Origin: CAWGJC01 sp965276665
GTDB taxonomy: Bacteria; Pseudomonadota; Alphaproteobacteria; Acetobacterales; Acetobacteraceae
DNA length: 64,000 nucleotides
Direction of reading: 5' to 3'
Assembly (NCBI GenBank): GCA_965276665.1
Contig: OZ255620.1
Span: 2,356,001 to 2,420,000 of the forward strand
Program-made: the position numbers and the translations under genes
The notes under the pieces: generated by a model
The model's database searches: none
What the model was told of the DNA's origin: nothing
The model's input: only the letters and a program-made list of their open reading frames with translations
In this document: piece after piece, positions 52,808 through 62,017 of the stretch
Position numbering within the stretch: the stretch's first letter is position 1
Layout of the letters: the number at the start of each line of letters is the position of its first letter

Positions 52808-53148
52808 TGGTGCCCCTGTCCATTTCTACGCGGCATCGGCGCCGGTACCCCGGTCGCCGTACTGGGAACCGGTGTATAAATTCCGTATAGCCGATCCCAA
52901 ACCCGTGAGCACGATCACAAATCAGCCAAACCTAGCCAAGATAACTGCATGACGTTAACCGATCGTCAATTAACCGGCATATTTCTTGATGAAAGTTTAA
53001 CGTTTCCTGTCTGAATACCAGACCCGACTTCAACTGGGGGGTTGTTGGTTTAGGTAATTTCGAACGTTCAATGTTTATATCTGGACTGTGTGACCGTTGT
53101 GTAAGAAGGTAACTGCGGATTCACGTGGCTAAGTTTAGGGAATGCATC
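52808..53148. promoter_or_regulatory. AT-richer divergent promoter region
   Basis: These 341 bp are clearly lower in GC than the window average. They separate the outer-membrane protein gene from the Ntn-hydrolase gene. GAACGTTC (53062-53069) is a palindrome that could bind a regulator. TTGTGTAAGAAGG lies about 50 bp upstream of the hydrolase start. Exact -35/-10 elements are not certain. Confidence 0.35.
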
Positions 53149-54171
53149 ATGATCAAAGGTGCCGCCAAAGCGCTTGGTCTGGCTGGTGTGATCGCGGGGT
53201 GCCTTCTGGCTGGTAACGACGCGTCAGCGTGCACAAGGTATCTCTGCAACACGGCCGGTCAGCCTGTCGTGGTGGCGCGCTCGATGGACCTGTTCATGAG
53301 CGACAAGGCGGGGATGGCGGTCTTTCCGCGCGGCATGGCCCGCACGTCGCTCTCCGGGCCAAGCCCGATTTCCTGGACATCGCGTTACGGAAGCGCCGCC
53401 ATCACCGCGCTGGGCACGGCGACGACCGACGGGGTGAACGAGAAGGGGCTTGCGGCCAATTCACTCTATCTGGGCAAGACCGAATACCAGCCGCCGGATG
53501 GACGTCCCTCTCTCGATGTCGGGCTCTGGGCGCAGTACGTCCTGGACAATTTCTCCACGGTTCAGGAGGCTCTGGACGGGCTTGAGAAGGTCAGGATCGC
53601 GGGCCTCAGCTTAGGCGGCCAGACCTGGCCGGTTCATCTGGCGGTCGAGGATGCCTCGGGCGACTCGGCGGTCATCGAATACGTGAAGGGCAAGCTGAAG
53701 ATCCACCATGGTCGTGAGTTCACGCTCATGACGAACGAGCCCGAGCTCGATGTCCAGCTCGCAAATCTTCGTCGTTACAAGCCGTTCGGTGGGACATTGC
53801 CGCTCCCTGGCGACATCGACCCCATGAGCCGCTTTGTCCGAGTGGCGGCCTTCGCGAAGACCCTGCCTGTGGCCAAATCGCCTGAAGATGCTGTCGCACT
53901 TGCCGCCGGGCTCCTCCGGACTGTGTCGGTTCCATCAGGGGCGCAGGACTACTCGGGGAATGAAGACACGTCGGACACATGGCAGACGCGCTGGTTCAGT
54001 GCGGCAGACCTGACGGACAAGGTCTATTACTTCCAATCCATGACGTCGCCGAACGTGTTCTGGGTCGACTTGAAGAAGATCGACTTCGGCCCGGAGCGTA
54101 AGCCCGTTCAGATCGATGCCTACGACACAAGCCTGAGCGGCGACATCACCGCTCGGTTTGAAACTCACTGA
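53149..54171 (+). CDS. Choloylglycine hydrolase/penicillin V acylase-type Ntn-hydrolase, exported
   Basis: A 340-residue linear-amide C-N hydrolase. A signal peptide (LGLAGVIAGCLLAGNDASA) ends right before Cys28, so cleavage exposes the N-terminal nucleophile CTRYL. Other active-site residues of the family are seen: ARSMDLF (Arg/Asp), VNEKGLAANSLYL (Asn) and a late Arg (TRWFSAADL, near 285). Family enzymes cleave bile-salt amides, penicillin V or acyl-homoserine lactones. In a Gram-negative periplasm the last two are more likely. ATG 53149 is chosen over GTG 53125 because it gives a normal signal peptide. Its 3' end adjoins an ATPase remnant and an IS21 element. Confidence 0.88.
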   Translation: MIKGAAKALGLAGVIAGCLLAGNDASACTRYLCNTAGQPVVVARSMDLFMSDKAGMAVFPRGMARTSLSGPSPISWTSRYGSAAITALGTATTDGVNEKGLAANSLYLGKTEYQPPDGRPSLDVGLWAQYVLDNFSTVQEALDGLEKVRIAGLSLGGQTWPVHLAVEDASGDSAVIEYVKGKLKIHHGREFTLMTNEPELDVQLANLRRYKPFGGTLPLPGDIDPMSRFVRVAAFAKTLPVAKSPEDAVALAAGLLRTVSVPSGAQDYSGNEDTSDTWQTRWFSAADLTDKVYYFQSMTSPNVFWVDLKKIDFGPERKPVQIDAYDTSLSGDITARFETH

Positions 54172-54259
54172 TGGTCCACGCCGCACGTTGATCGCGTTCA
54201 CCGGCCTGGTCGGCTCCGGCAAGACCCTGCTGTGCATGTCTCGGCGGCGGCCCATCGTG
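54172..54259 (+). pseudogene. P-loop ATPase fragment interrupted by the IS21 element
   Basis: After the hydrolase stop, a frame reads GPRRTLIAFTGLVGSGKTLL, a Walker A motif in a context typical of TniB-like or other transposition ATPases. It runs to the IS end at 54259. Beyond the element (56792-56889) the frame resumes and ends at TAA 56887-56889, but that part has no recognisable homology. It was already a fragment before the IS21 element inserted. Confidence 0.45.
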
Positions 54260-54373
54260 TGTTGATCGGCGTGGAATAGGGACCCTGTTGGAGTGTTGAT
54301 CGGCGTCCGAAAGGGACCCCTCTGACGGTGGGGTTCACGATGGCTCTCGTTGTGGTGCGGGGGCCGGATTGGG

Positions 54374-55872
54374 ATGCTGGTGGTGGAGACGATTGCGCGG
54401 ATCCGGCGGGCGTATTTTGTACAGGGGAAGTCGATCAAGGCGATCTGCCGCGAGCTGCGGGTGTCGCGGAAGGTCGTGCGCAAGGTGTTGCGGTCGGAGG
54501 CGACGGAGTTTCGTTACGAACGCGAGCAGCAGCCGATGCCGCGGCTCGGGCCGTGGCGGAGGAATTGGACCGGCTGCTTGCGGCCAATGAGGGGCGACCT
54601 GGTCGAGAGCGGCTGACGCTGATCCGGGTTTTCGAGGAGCTGCGTGGACTGGGTTACGAGGGCGGCTATGACGCGGTTCGGCGGTATGCGCGGGCGTGGC
54701 GACGCGAGCAGGTGTCGACCTCGGCGGCGGCATATGTGCCGCTGAGCTTCGCACCTGGAGAAGCTTACCAGTTCGACTGGAGCCACGAGGTCGTGCTGAT
54801 AGGTGGCACGACGGTGACGGTGAAAGTCGCGCATTTGCGGCTGTGCCATAGCCGAATGTTGTTCGTGCGGGCGTATCCGCGCGAGACGCAGGAAATGGTG
54901 TTCGACGCACACGACCGTGCATTTGCATTCTTCCGCGGGACCTGCACGCGCGGCATCTACGACAACCTCAAAGCAGCGGTGGACGCGATCTTTGTCGGTC
55001 GCGAGCGGGCCTATAATCGCCGGTTCCTGCAGATGTGCAGCCACTACCTGATCGAGCCCGCCGCCTGCACGCCGGCGGCAGGATGGGAGAAAGGTCAGGT
55101 TGAGGATCAGGTTGGTGTAGTGCGGGAGCGGTTCTTTTCGCCGCGCGTGCGGGTCAAGAGCTACGACGAGCTGAATGCCTGGTTGTTGGACAAGTGCGTC
55201 GCCTATGCCCGGGCACACCGACATCCCGAGTTGCGCGACCAGACGATCTGGTCGGTGTTCGAGGCCGAGCGCACGGCTCTGGTGCCGTATACCGGGCGCT
55301 TCGACGGCTTCCACGCGCTACCTGCCTCGGTCTCGAAGACCTGCCTGGTTCGGTTCGACAACAACCGCTACTCGGTATCGGCGCATGCAGTCGGGCGGCC
55401 GGTCGAGATCCGTGCCTATGCCGAGCGGATCGAACTCCGTCAGGACGGGCAGCTCGTTGGCGAGCACCGCCGATGTTTTAGCCGGGATCAGACGGTGTTC
55501 GACCCCTGGCACTACGTCCCGGTTCTGGCGCGCAAGCCGGGCGCGCTCCGCAATGGCGCGCCATTCAAGGACTGGCTGCTGCCGGCCGGCCTCGAGCGGA
55601 TCCGCCGCAAGCTGGCCGGCACGGCCGATGGCGATCGCCAGATGGTGGCCATCCTCGCCGCCGTGCTGAGCGATGGCCTGGCCGCCGTGGAGGCCGCCTG
55701 CGTGGAAGCGTTGCGCGAGGGGACCCACTCGGCCGACGTGGTGCTCAACATCCTGTCTCGGCACCGCGAGCCGGCGGCGCCGATCACCATCATGACCCCG
55801 GACGCGCTTCGACTGCGCCATGCGCCAGTCGCTGATTGCGCACGGTATGACGGTCTGAGGAGAGCCAGTTGA
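54374..55872 (+). pseudogene. istA: istA, IS21-family DDE transposase with an apparent frameshift
   Basis: The N-terminal helix-turn-helix (MLVVETIARIRRAYFVQGKS, then IKAICRELRVSRKVVRKVLR) is in one frame from ATG 54374. The rest is in another: AEELDRLLAANEGRPGRERL, YQFDWSHEVVLIGGTTVTVK with the first catalytic Asp, TRGIYDNLKAAV with the second, and WEKGQVEDQVG with the Glu. The switch occurs near 54545 and needs a -1 shift. No strong slippery heptamer is visible there, so it is a mutation or a read error more likely than programmed frameshifting. Total length if joined (about 500 residues) is normal for IstA. Confidence 0.8.
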
Positions 55873-56600
55873 TAGAAAGATCCGAGATCCTGACCGCCAT
55901 GGCGGATCTGAAGCTCTATGGCATGAAGGCCGCCTATGACGAGATCATCGGCACCGCGGTGAAGCGCCAGCATGAGCCTGCCCGCATCGTCGGCGATCTG
56001 CTGACGGCCGAGATCACCGAGAAGCAGGCGCGCTCGATCCGCTACCAGATCACCATCGCCAAGCTGCCGCTGGCCAAGGACGTCGACGACTTCGCCTTTG
56101 ACGGCACGCCGATCAACGAGACGCTGGTGCGTGAGCTCGCCGGCGCCGAATTCCTGGCGCATCAGCGCAACGTCGTGCTGATCGGCGGCACCGGCACCGG
56201 CAAGACCCATCTTGCGATCGCCATCGCGCGCGCCTGCATCCGCGACGGCGCCCGCGGCCGGTTCTTCACCGTCGTCGATCTGGTCAACCGGCTCGAGGCG
56301 GAGGGACGCGCCGGCCGTCAGGGTCGAATGGCGGACTATCTCTGCCGGATGGATTTCGTGGTGCTCGACGAACTGGGTTACCTGCCATTTGCCCAATCCG
56401 GCGATCAGCTGCTGTTCCATCTGATCAGCCGCCTCTACGAACAGACCTCGGTGATCGTCACCACCAACCTGGCCTTTGGCGAATGGCCTACCGTGTTCGG
56501 CGACGCCAAGATGACGACCGCGCTGCTCGATCGTCTCACCCATCACTGCGACATCGTCGAGACCGGCAACGAGAGCTGGCGCTTCAAAAACCGCGCCTGA
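55869..56600 (+). CDS. istB: IstB-like ATP-binding transposition helper
   Basis: A 243-residue AAA+ ATPase: Walker A GGTGTGKTH (about 107-115), Walker B FVVLDELGYLPF, sensor I IVTTNLAFGEW, and the ending HCDIVETGNESWRF typical of IstB. It stimulates the IstA transposase and helps choose target DNA. The start TTG 55869 overlaps the istA stop (TTGA), so it relies on translational coupling; a downstream ATG at about 55899 would remove ten conserved residues. It is intact although istA is frameshifted. Confidence 0.92.
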   Translation: MIERSEILTAMADLKLYGMKAAYDEIIGTAVKRQHEPARIVGDLLTAEITEKQARSIRYQITIAKLPLAKDVDDFAFDGTPINETLVRELAGAEFLAHQRNVVLIGGTGTGKTHLAIAIARACIRDGARGRFFTVVDLVNRLEAEGRAGRQGRMADYLCRMDFVVLDELGYLPFAQSGDQLLFHLISRLYEQTSVIVTTNLAFGEWPTVFGDAKMTTALLDRLTHHCDIVETGNESWRFKNRA

Positions 56601-56980
56601 CCCCCTCCCCAGACCCCACCCCCGGGCTTGCACCGGTGGGCCCACAGGAACCCCCCACGCGCCGCTCCACCAGCCTCTTTAAAGGGCGCTCCGCGGCGCG
56701 CGGGTCCCCCCTATGGACTACAGGCACAAGCCCAAACAAAGGGGTCCCTTTTGCACGCCGATAGAGAGGCCCGTTTCCGCGCCGATTGACACCATCGTGA
56801 TCAGAGAGGTGGAACTCACGAGCGGCACCGGCACTGGTTCGCCGTGCGATGCACCGAACCGCGTTCGAAACCGCCAAGCAGGAGAGTAATCAGCCCCACG
56901 ACGCACCCAAATTTAGCGACGGGCCTCCGATCTGACGGCGCCGGCGTCAGCGGCGACAAGGGGTGCCGCCGGCGCTCGGA

Positions 56981-58837
56981 TCATGCGGGCTGACGATAGG
57001 TGAAGCTCCCATTCATCATCGTCATCTTGACTGCCGTCTGGGCGATCTGCGACGCGGGAATCTTGAACAGGTTTCTCTCGAGCACGACCAGATCGGCGTG
57101 CTTGCCGACTTCGATGGAGCCTACTTTCTGATCGAGACGCAGTTGATGCGCGGCCCCGATCGTGTTGGCCGCCAGCGCCTCCGAGAGATCGAGCCGCTCA
57201 TCGGCTGGCTCCAGGCAGACATCGTCCCCGGACCTGTCGATGAGCTGGCGGGTGACGCCGATCTGGATCGCATCGAGCGGCTTGTAGGTCGAGAAGTAGC
57301 CGGCCGCGGGCCAATCCGTCCCTGCGGAGATGCGGCCGCCGGTCTTCAGGATGGAGCGGGGGCGATATAGCTTGGACTGCCGCTCGGGGCCGCATCGCGC
57401 GGTCAGGATGTCGACCGTGTCGGGATCCATCGAGTGCCAGTTGATCGAGAACTCCGCGATGACCCCGAGCTTGCCGAAACGCGGAATGTCCGCGTCGTCG
57501 ACCAGGACGTTATGCGCAATGGTGTTGCGCCGGTCGCGTACCGGGCCGTTCGCGATGGCCGCCTCGAACGCGTTCAACGCCATGCGTACCGTGGCGTCGC
57601 CGCAGGCGTGGACATGGACATCGACACCCGCCGCGTCTGCATCGCGGATCACTTTGGTCATCTGTTCCTGGGTGAACGGCGGCACGCCCCGGAAGCCCGG
57701 CTTGTCGGTGTATGGTTCGAGAAGGTAGGCCGTCCAGCCTTCCTCGGTTCCGTCGGCGACGATTTTCAGGACGCGCGCTTCGACGAGGGGCGACCTGAAG
57801 CGCTGGCTGAGCTTGAGCACGGTCGGAATGGCGTCCTCGATCGGCAATCCCTTGATGGCATGGCAGGTCACGACCCTGAACGGCAGCTGCCCCTTGGCCT
57901 CGTAATCCGCATAGACCTGAATGACATCGCCCTCGTCGTTGCCGAGCGGCGGCACTGTCGCATCGAAGATCGCGGTGATGCCGGCCGCCGAAGCCTTCGG
58001 CAGCCATGTCCCAAGCATGGCGCTCATCGCATTGATGGTGACCGGCTCCACGGCGTTGACGATCTTGAGGAGCGCCATCACCTCAAGCACGAAGCCGGTC
58101 GGCTCGCCGTTCGCGTCGCGGACGAAGTAGCTGAAATTGGGGATCGGGTCCGGCGTGTCTTTCGTCACGCCGGCAATCTCAAGTGCCTTGCTGTTCACCC
58201 AAAGGCTGTGGACGTCGATCGCGAACAGCATGATGGGGCGATCGGATATGATCTGGTCCAGCTCCTGCCGGGTGGGTCCGCTATCGGGGAACATGTCCAT
58301 GCGCCAGCCAAAGCCGCGCAGCGGGCCGGTCGGATTCTGGGCGACGTATTCCTTGATGGCGTCGATCGCCTCTTCCCGGGTAGGGTATTGGAGGTCCACG
58401 CCGGAGGTGGCAAACGCGCCGAGAAACGGATGCGTGTGCCCTTCGACGAAGCCCGGCATCAGCATCTGGCCGTCAAGGTCGATGACGTCCGTCCCGGCGC
58501 TGATGAACTTTTGCATGTCGTCGTTCGAGCCGACGGCGACGATCTTGTCACCGGCGACGGCCACCGCTTCAGCCCAGGGTTGAGCAGAAGACATGGTGTA
58601 GACCGCGCCGTTCCTGAAGACCGTGCTTGCGGAGCCATCGCTCGGGGCCGCCTTTGCGGGTTGCGCCACCGCCGCATTGGCCACCGCCGGGACACCCACG
58701 CTCACACAGGCCAGCGCCGAGGCGACGAAGCTTCGCCGACCAAGCGCAAATCCGCCTGCAACGGAACTCCGCCCGGAAGGAGCGTTCTCGGTCGCGTATC
58801 GGCCAAGCGCAGCCGAGATGTCACAAGCCTTGCACAT
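56981..58837 (-). CDS. YtcJ-like metal-dependent amidohydrolase, Tat-exported
   Basis: A 618-residue amidohydrolase of the COG1574 group. LGRRSFVASALACVSVGVPA (about 32-51) is a twin-arginine signal. The metal-binding sites are GFVEGHTHPFLG (HxH), VDVHVHACGDATVRMALNAF (third His), IAHNVLVDDADIP, and SAGTDWPAAG (Asp). The segment FRNGAVYTMSSAQPWAEAVA starts the beta-sandwich. Members hydrolyse C-N bonds in unusual amides; the substrate is not predictable. It stands alone, leftward, between the IS21 element and the formamidase-like locus. Confidence 0.88.
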   Translation of the reverse strand: MCKACDISAALGRYATENAPSGRSSVAGGFALGRRSFVASALACVSVGVPAVANAAVAQPAKAAPSDGSASTVFRNGAVYTMSSAQPWAEAVAVAGDKIVAVGSNDDMQKFISAGTDVIDLDGQMLMPGFVEGHTHPFLGAFATSGVDLQYPTREEAIDAIKEYVAQNPTGPLRGFGWRMDMFPDSGPTRQELDQIISDRPIMLFAIDVHSLWVNSKALEIAGVTKDTPDPIPNFSYFVRDANGEPTGFVLEVMALLKIVNAVEPVTINAMSAMLGTWLPKASAAGITAIFDATVPPLGNDEGDVIQVYADYEAKGQLPFRVVTCHAIKGLPIEDAIPTVLKLSQRFRSPLVEARVLKIVADGTEEGWTAYLLEPYTDKPGFRGVPPFTQEQMTKVIRDADAAGVDVHVHACGDATVRMALNAFEAAIANGPVRDRRNTIAHNVLVDDADIPRFGKLGVIAEFSINWHSMDPDTVDILTARCGPERQSKLYRPRSILKTGGRISAGTDWPAAGYFSTYKPLDAIQIGVTRQLIDRSGDDVCLEPADERLDLSEALAANTIGAAHQLRLDQKVGSIEVGKHADLVVLERNLFKIPASQIAQTAVKMTMMNGSFTYRQPA

Positions 58838-59063
58838 GAGAGAATGATCCCTTTAGACAACCGATGGTCTTCCGGATGTCAAAACCGCATCGGACTAGCA
58901 TTAGTTAAATGGTCAGAACGAAATTCGTCAAGAGTAAATCATTCGTACGTAGAAAACATCTCGACGTTATAAAGTCGTAAATTTAATGGCGGTCTCCGAA
59001 GACTGCTCAGCGGCGGCCGTTGATTGTAATGAGCATCGGCGCCTCCGCCTGTCGCACGCCGCT
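58838..59063. promoter_or_regulatory. AT-rich intergenic region upstream of the amidohydrolase
   Basis: This 226-bp gap is the most AT-rich stretch nearby and probably contains the promoter of the leftward amidohydrolase gene. TAAATTTAATGG (58979-58990) and several TA-rich hexamers could serve as -10 elements, but none is decisive. Confidence 0.35.
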
Positions 59064-61700
59064 TCAATTCCGATCAAAGGCCGCTGCAGAATCCGGCTGA
59101 TGGTCAAAGCCGGCTGCAGTGCCCGTCTCGATGGATGCTTTCAGGCGGACGAGTTCAGACCATTGGCCGGTGATGGCCGTGATGGTCGCGATAGCGACGG
59201 GGCCACCGATAAGCGGTTCCAGCAGCGGATGGCGCGAGGCAATACCAGCGCCGCAGGCGCCGCAGATCCTTCTCGCGGGCGGCAAGATGACGCTCGCCCA
59301 ACCTGCCCGTATCCCTCCGCGAACCGGGATGCCTGACACGGGGTTGCGGACTCCACCAGATCGGCCGGTCGGACGCTGACGGTCGGGTGAAAGCAGGTCG
59401 GCAAGCGGAATGGCGCAGGACCGGATGTCGGCGCTGACGGCCACGCGGGCTGCCGCCCCGTCGCCCGCTGCCGACCGTTCCAAGCCGGCAAAAGGTTGCG
59501 AGTCCACGAACCGCGCGACAACGTTCTGCGTGATCCGGGCGACATTGTTATCGAAGCCGTTGCAAGGCAGGGCAGAGACCCAGGAGATCGAGCCGGTCGA
59601 GAACACCGCGCCGCCATGCCCGGTTTCGAAGAACACCATGTCAGCCTGCACTTCGGGCGCCTCCACGCCGCCGACGCGCATATGCGTCGCGTTCAGGTCC
59701 TCGTTGGCGAGCAGCATGTTGTCGGTGTGCCCCTCCGACGTGGCGAGCACAAGCGCATGCGGCGGCGAGCCGAGGGCGGGGTCATGGCGATCGATCTCCT
59801 GGCCGGCCGCGCCGCCGAAACCGAGGCCGAAATCGCCGATGATCTCGTCCCCAACCCCCGCGAAGATAAAGCCGGCACGCGGGTCGCGGCTGCCCGGCAT
59901 GCGCCGGTAATAGGTCGCGAGGTCGAAACCCTGCGCCGTGAAGCCGACGCCCACGAGCGTATTGGGCGGCCGCCCGTTGCGGCGCCAGAGCCCGCCATAT
60001 TCGCCATTGAACGCCATGTAGTATTCGCCGGGATCGGCCACCCAGGGCCGCGTCCCATCCTCGCCCCGCCGCACCTCCATCACGCCCGGAAGCACGTCAT
60101 GGAACGCGACCCGCCAGTAGAACCCGTTGCCGCCGAGATACATCACCGGCCGCCACGCCCGAGAAATGCGGTCATACCATCCCCCATCTCGCGCGAGATG
60201 TATTCGGGATGCCCGCCGGTCATCGGCAGCCGGTATGGCGCGAGCACCCCGGCACCCTCGCGGTGCAGATCCTCGTCGGTGATGACGTCGACGCCGTACC
60301 CGCATTGGCGCAGGAACGCGAGGACGTAGGTGTCGCCGGAGAGGCTGGCGAGGCGCGTATTCGGGCGGAGATTAACGACAGGCCGCAGATAGGACGAGAT
60401 CGACACACCGCTGCCATCGGAATGCGCATCGTACATGGAGTTGCCGAAATCCGGCCGCTGGTGCAGCAGCACGTCCTCCGGCCCGAACTGCCAGAGACGG
60501 CCACGATAGGCTTCCGACATCGGATCGCGATCCGTCAGGCGGTAATTCGCATAAGCCAGATAATGGGCCGTCGCGGCGAGGAAGGCGACGCGCGGCCGCG
60601 TGCCCGGGCGGGCGTTGCGCGGGGGCCGGACGTAGAACAGAACATAACCCGGCAGATTGCCGTCTTCGAGCTTCACCGCGTAGCAGCCGCTCGGGCAATC
60701 CGCGGGGACGATCCAGGCGAAGTCGCTCTCCCAGCCTGCGTCATAGAGGTCGTCTTCGTGAAAGTGGATGGCCCCGTACTGCTCGGGCGCCTGTTTCGGG
60801 TCGTGGATTTCGCCCGACCAGTTGAAGCCGGCCATCGCCCGGGTCGGGAGATTGACCACGACACCGTCGCGCCGCCAGGCGGACAGGTCGCGTATCCCGA
60901 GCGAGCCCATCCCGATGGCGAAGTCCCAGAAGCCGAGGCTGCGGGCTGCCAGGGCTGCGGTCGGCGCCGATGCGCATTGCGCGGCGATCCCGGCTTCGTC
61001 GAGCACGCCGTCTGTCAGGCGCAACCGGTCGATCTTCCCGTTGTAATGGCCGCCAAATTCGATCTCCGCCGGGTCCAGCGCGTGCGCCGCGACGGCCAGG
61101 GGGAGCGCCGGGATATCCGCGCGCCTGCCGGCGAGCGTCTCCCGGCGGCGCGCCGCCGTGTCGGTCAGCGGCCAGCGCAGCGGCTCCTGCCGCACGACCA
61201 CCTCGCCGCTCTCGGCATCCCACGAGGCGGAGGCCAGCACCCACTCGCGCGCGCAGCGCAACCCGGGTGGAAACGCGCCGCTCGCCGAGCTCGAGGCAGA
61301 GCGCGCCCTGCTCTTCGAGGCCAAAGCGGAAGCCCCGGACGCCGTCCCACTGCGCCAGCACCGTCTGCGCGCCGTGGCCGGGTCGCGTCGGCCACAGATA
61401 AGCCTGCACCGTGAAGCTGCGCAGCTCCGCAAGCTGCGCGGATCGCGGAAACGCGATGCGGGACCCCGTGCGTATCGGCTGCCGCCGCGCGGGGTAGCTT
61501 CCGGCGAAATCAGCGGGCACCTCTTGCTCCAGCAGGCCCGGGCCGGCGGGGTTGTCATCCATGGTGAACATGCGCATCAGCCGGGCGCTGTAGGCCGTGG
61601 CGGCGCCTTCCTCGCTAACCATGACGCGCACAGTCTCGCCCGGAGCGACGCTCATCGTGCTCGGGTAGCCCACGAGGGTAAGCTGCGGGATATCGGTCAA
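59064..61700 (-). pseudogene. N,N-dimethylformamidase large (beta) subunit homologue, frameshifted
   Basis: Three frames together read as a DmfA2-type iron amidohydrolase. From TTG 61700: LTLVGYPSTMSVAPGETVRV and DNPAGPGLLEQEVPADFAGS. After a slip in GCGCGCG near 61250: PEQYGAIHFHEDDLYDAGWE, then MYDAHSDG and GGHPEYISR, which hold the Tyr, His and Glu that bind iron in dimethylformamidase. After a one-base loss near 60158: VMYLGGNGFYWRVAFHDVLP and GGAVFSTGSISWVSAL up to FDNNVARITQNVVARFVD. Homology ends near 59500, but the frame runs on about 145 codons to 59064. It is coupled to the small-subunit gene. It may be a recent pseudogene or carry sequencing errors. Confidence 0.75.
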
Positions 61701-62017
61701 TCGAGCACGAGCTCCTGTCCGGTGTGTTTTTTCCAGCGCAACCGGAAAACGTCGCGCTCCGCCTCCAACTGATCGGTATAGACGGGGCCCATCGGCACCA
61801 CGGGCTCGCCACGCGGCCCGGCGAGCCGCACCAGCGCCCATGTGCGGTTTGGCTCGATCGCCAGCAGGCAAGGTTTTTCCGCCGCCGCTTCCGCACGCAT
61901 CAGCCGCATCATCCGCTGCAGGTTCGGACTGTGCCGCCCAACCGGGTTCGCCATGAACTCACGCGCCAGCGGCAGGTCGGCGACGGGATCGATGCGCAGG
62001 GTGGTGTGGCTGATCAT
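61697..62017 (-). CDS. N,N-dimethylformamidase small (alpha) subunit-like protein
   Basis: A 106-residue protein that resembles the DmfA1 subunit in length and in FMANPVGRHSPNLQRMMRLM (compare A-NP-x-G...HSP-x-LQR of DmfA1) and in ERDVFRLRWKKHTG near the end. DmfA1 is a helical chain wrapped on the iron-containing large subunit and has no active site. It overlaps the large-subunit gene (TTGA) and the upstream decarboxylase gene (ATGA), so the three are one transcript. The substrate may be an N-substituted formamide or another amide; identity to true DMFases is only moderate. Confidence 0.65.
   Translation of the reverse strand: MISHTTLRIDPVADLPLAREFMANPVGRHSPNLQRMMRLMRAEAAAEKPCLLAIEPNRTWALVRLAGPRGEPVVPMGPVYTDQLEAERDVFRLRWKKHTGQELVLD

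Larger units (their letters stand above)
54260..56791 (+). mobile_element. IS21-family insertion sequence, structurally complete, 2532 bp
   Basis: The element begins TGTTGATCGGCG and ends CGCCGATTGACA, giving the TG...CA ends of IS21 elements. Each end has two copies of the terminal motif: TGTTGATCGGCG at 54260 and 54294 on the left; inverted TGTCAATCGGCG at 56791 and a second ATCGGCGTGCAAAAGGG at about 56764 on the right. CCATCGTG is duplicated directly on both sides (54252-54259 and 56792-56799), an 8-bp target duplication. It carries istA (frameshifted) and istB. Confidence 0.88.

Noticed and set aside
55287..55292. Another GTATAC inside istA
   Set aside because: It lies in coding sequence with different flanks, so it was not counted with the intergenic operator candidates; it shows that the hexamer alone also occurs by chance.
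56601..56760. Possible gene in the 3' part of the IS21 element (reverse-strand frame 56584-56877)
   Set aside because: It spans the IS end and target duplication and has no family features; it is noncoding end sequence of the element.
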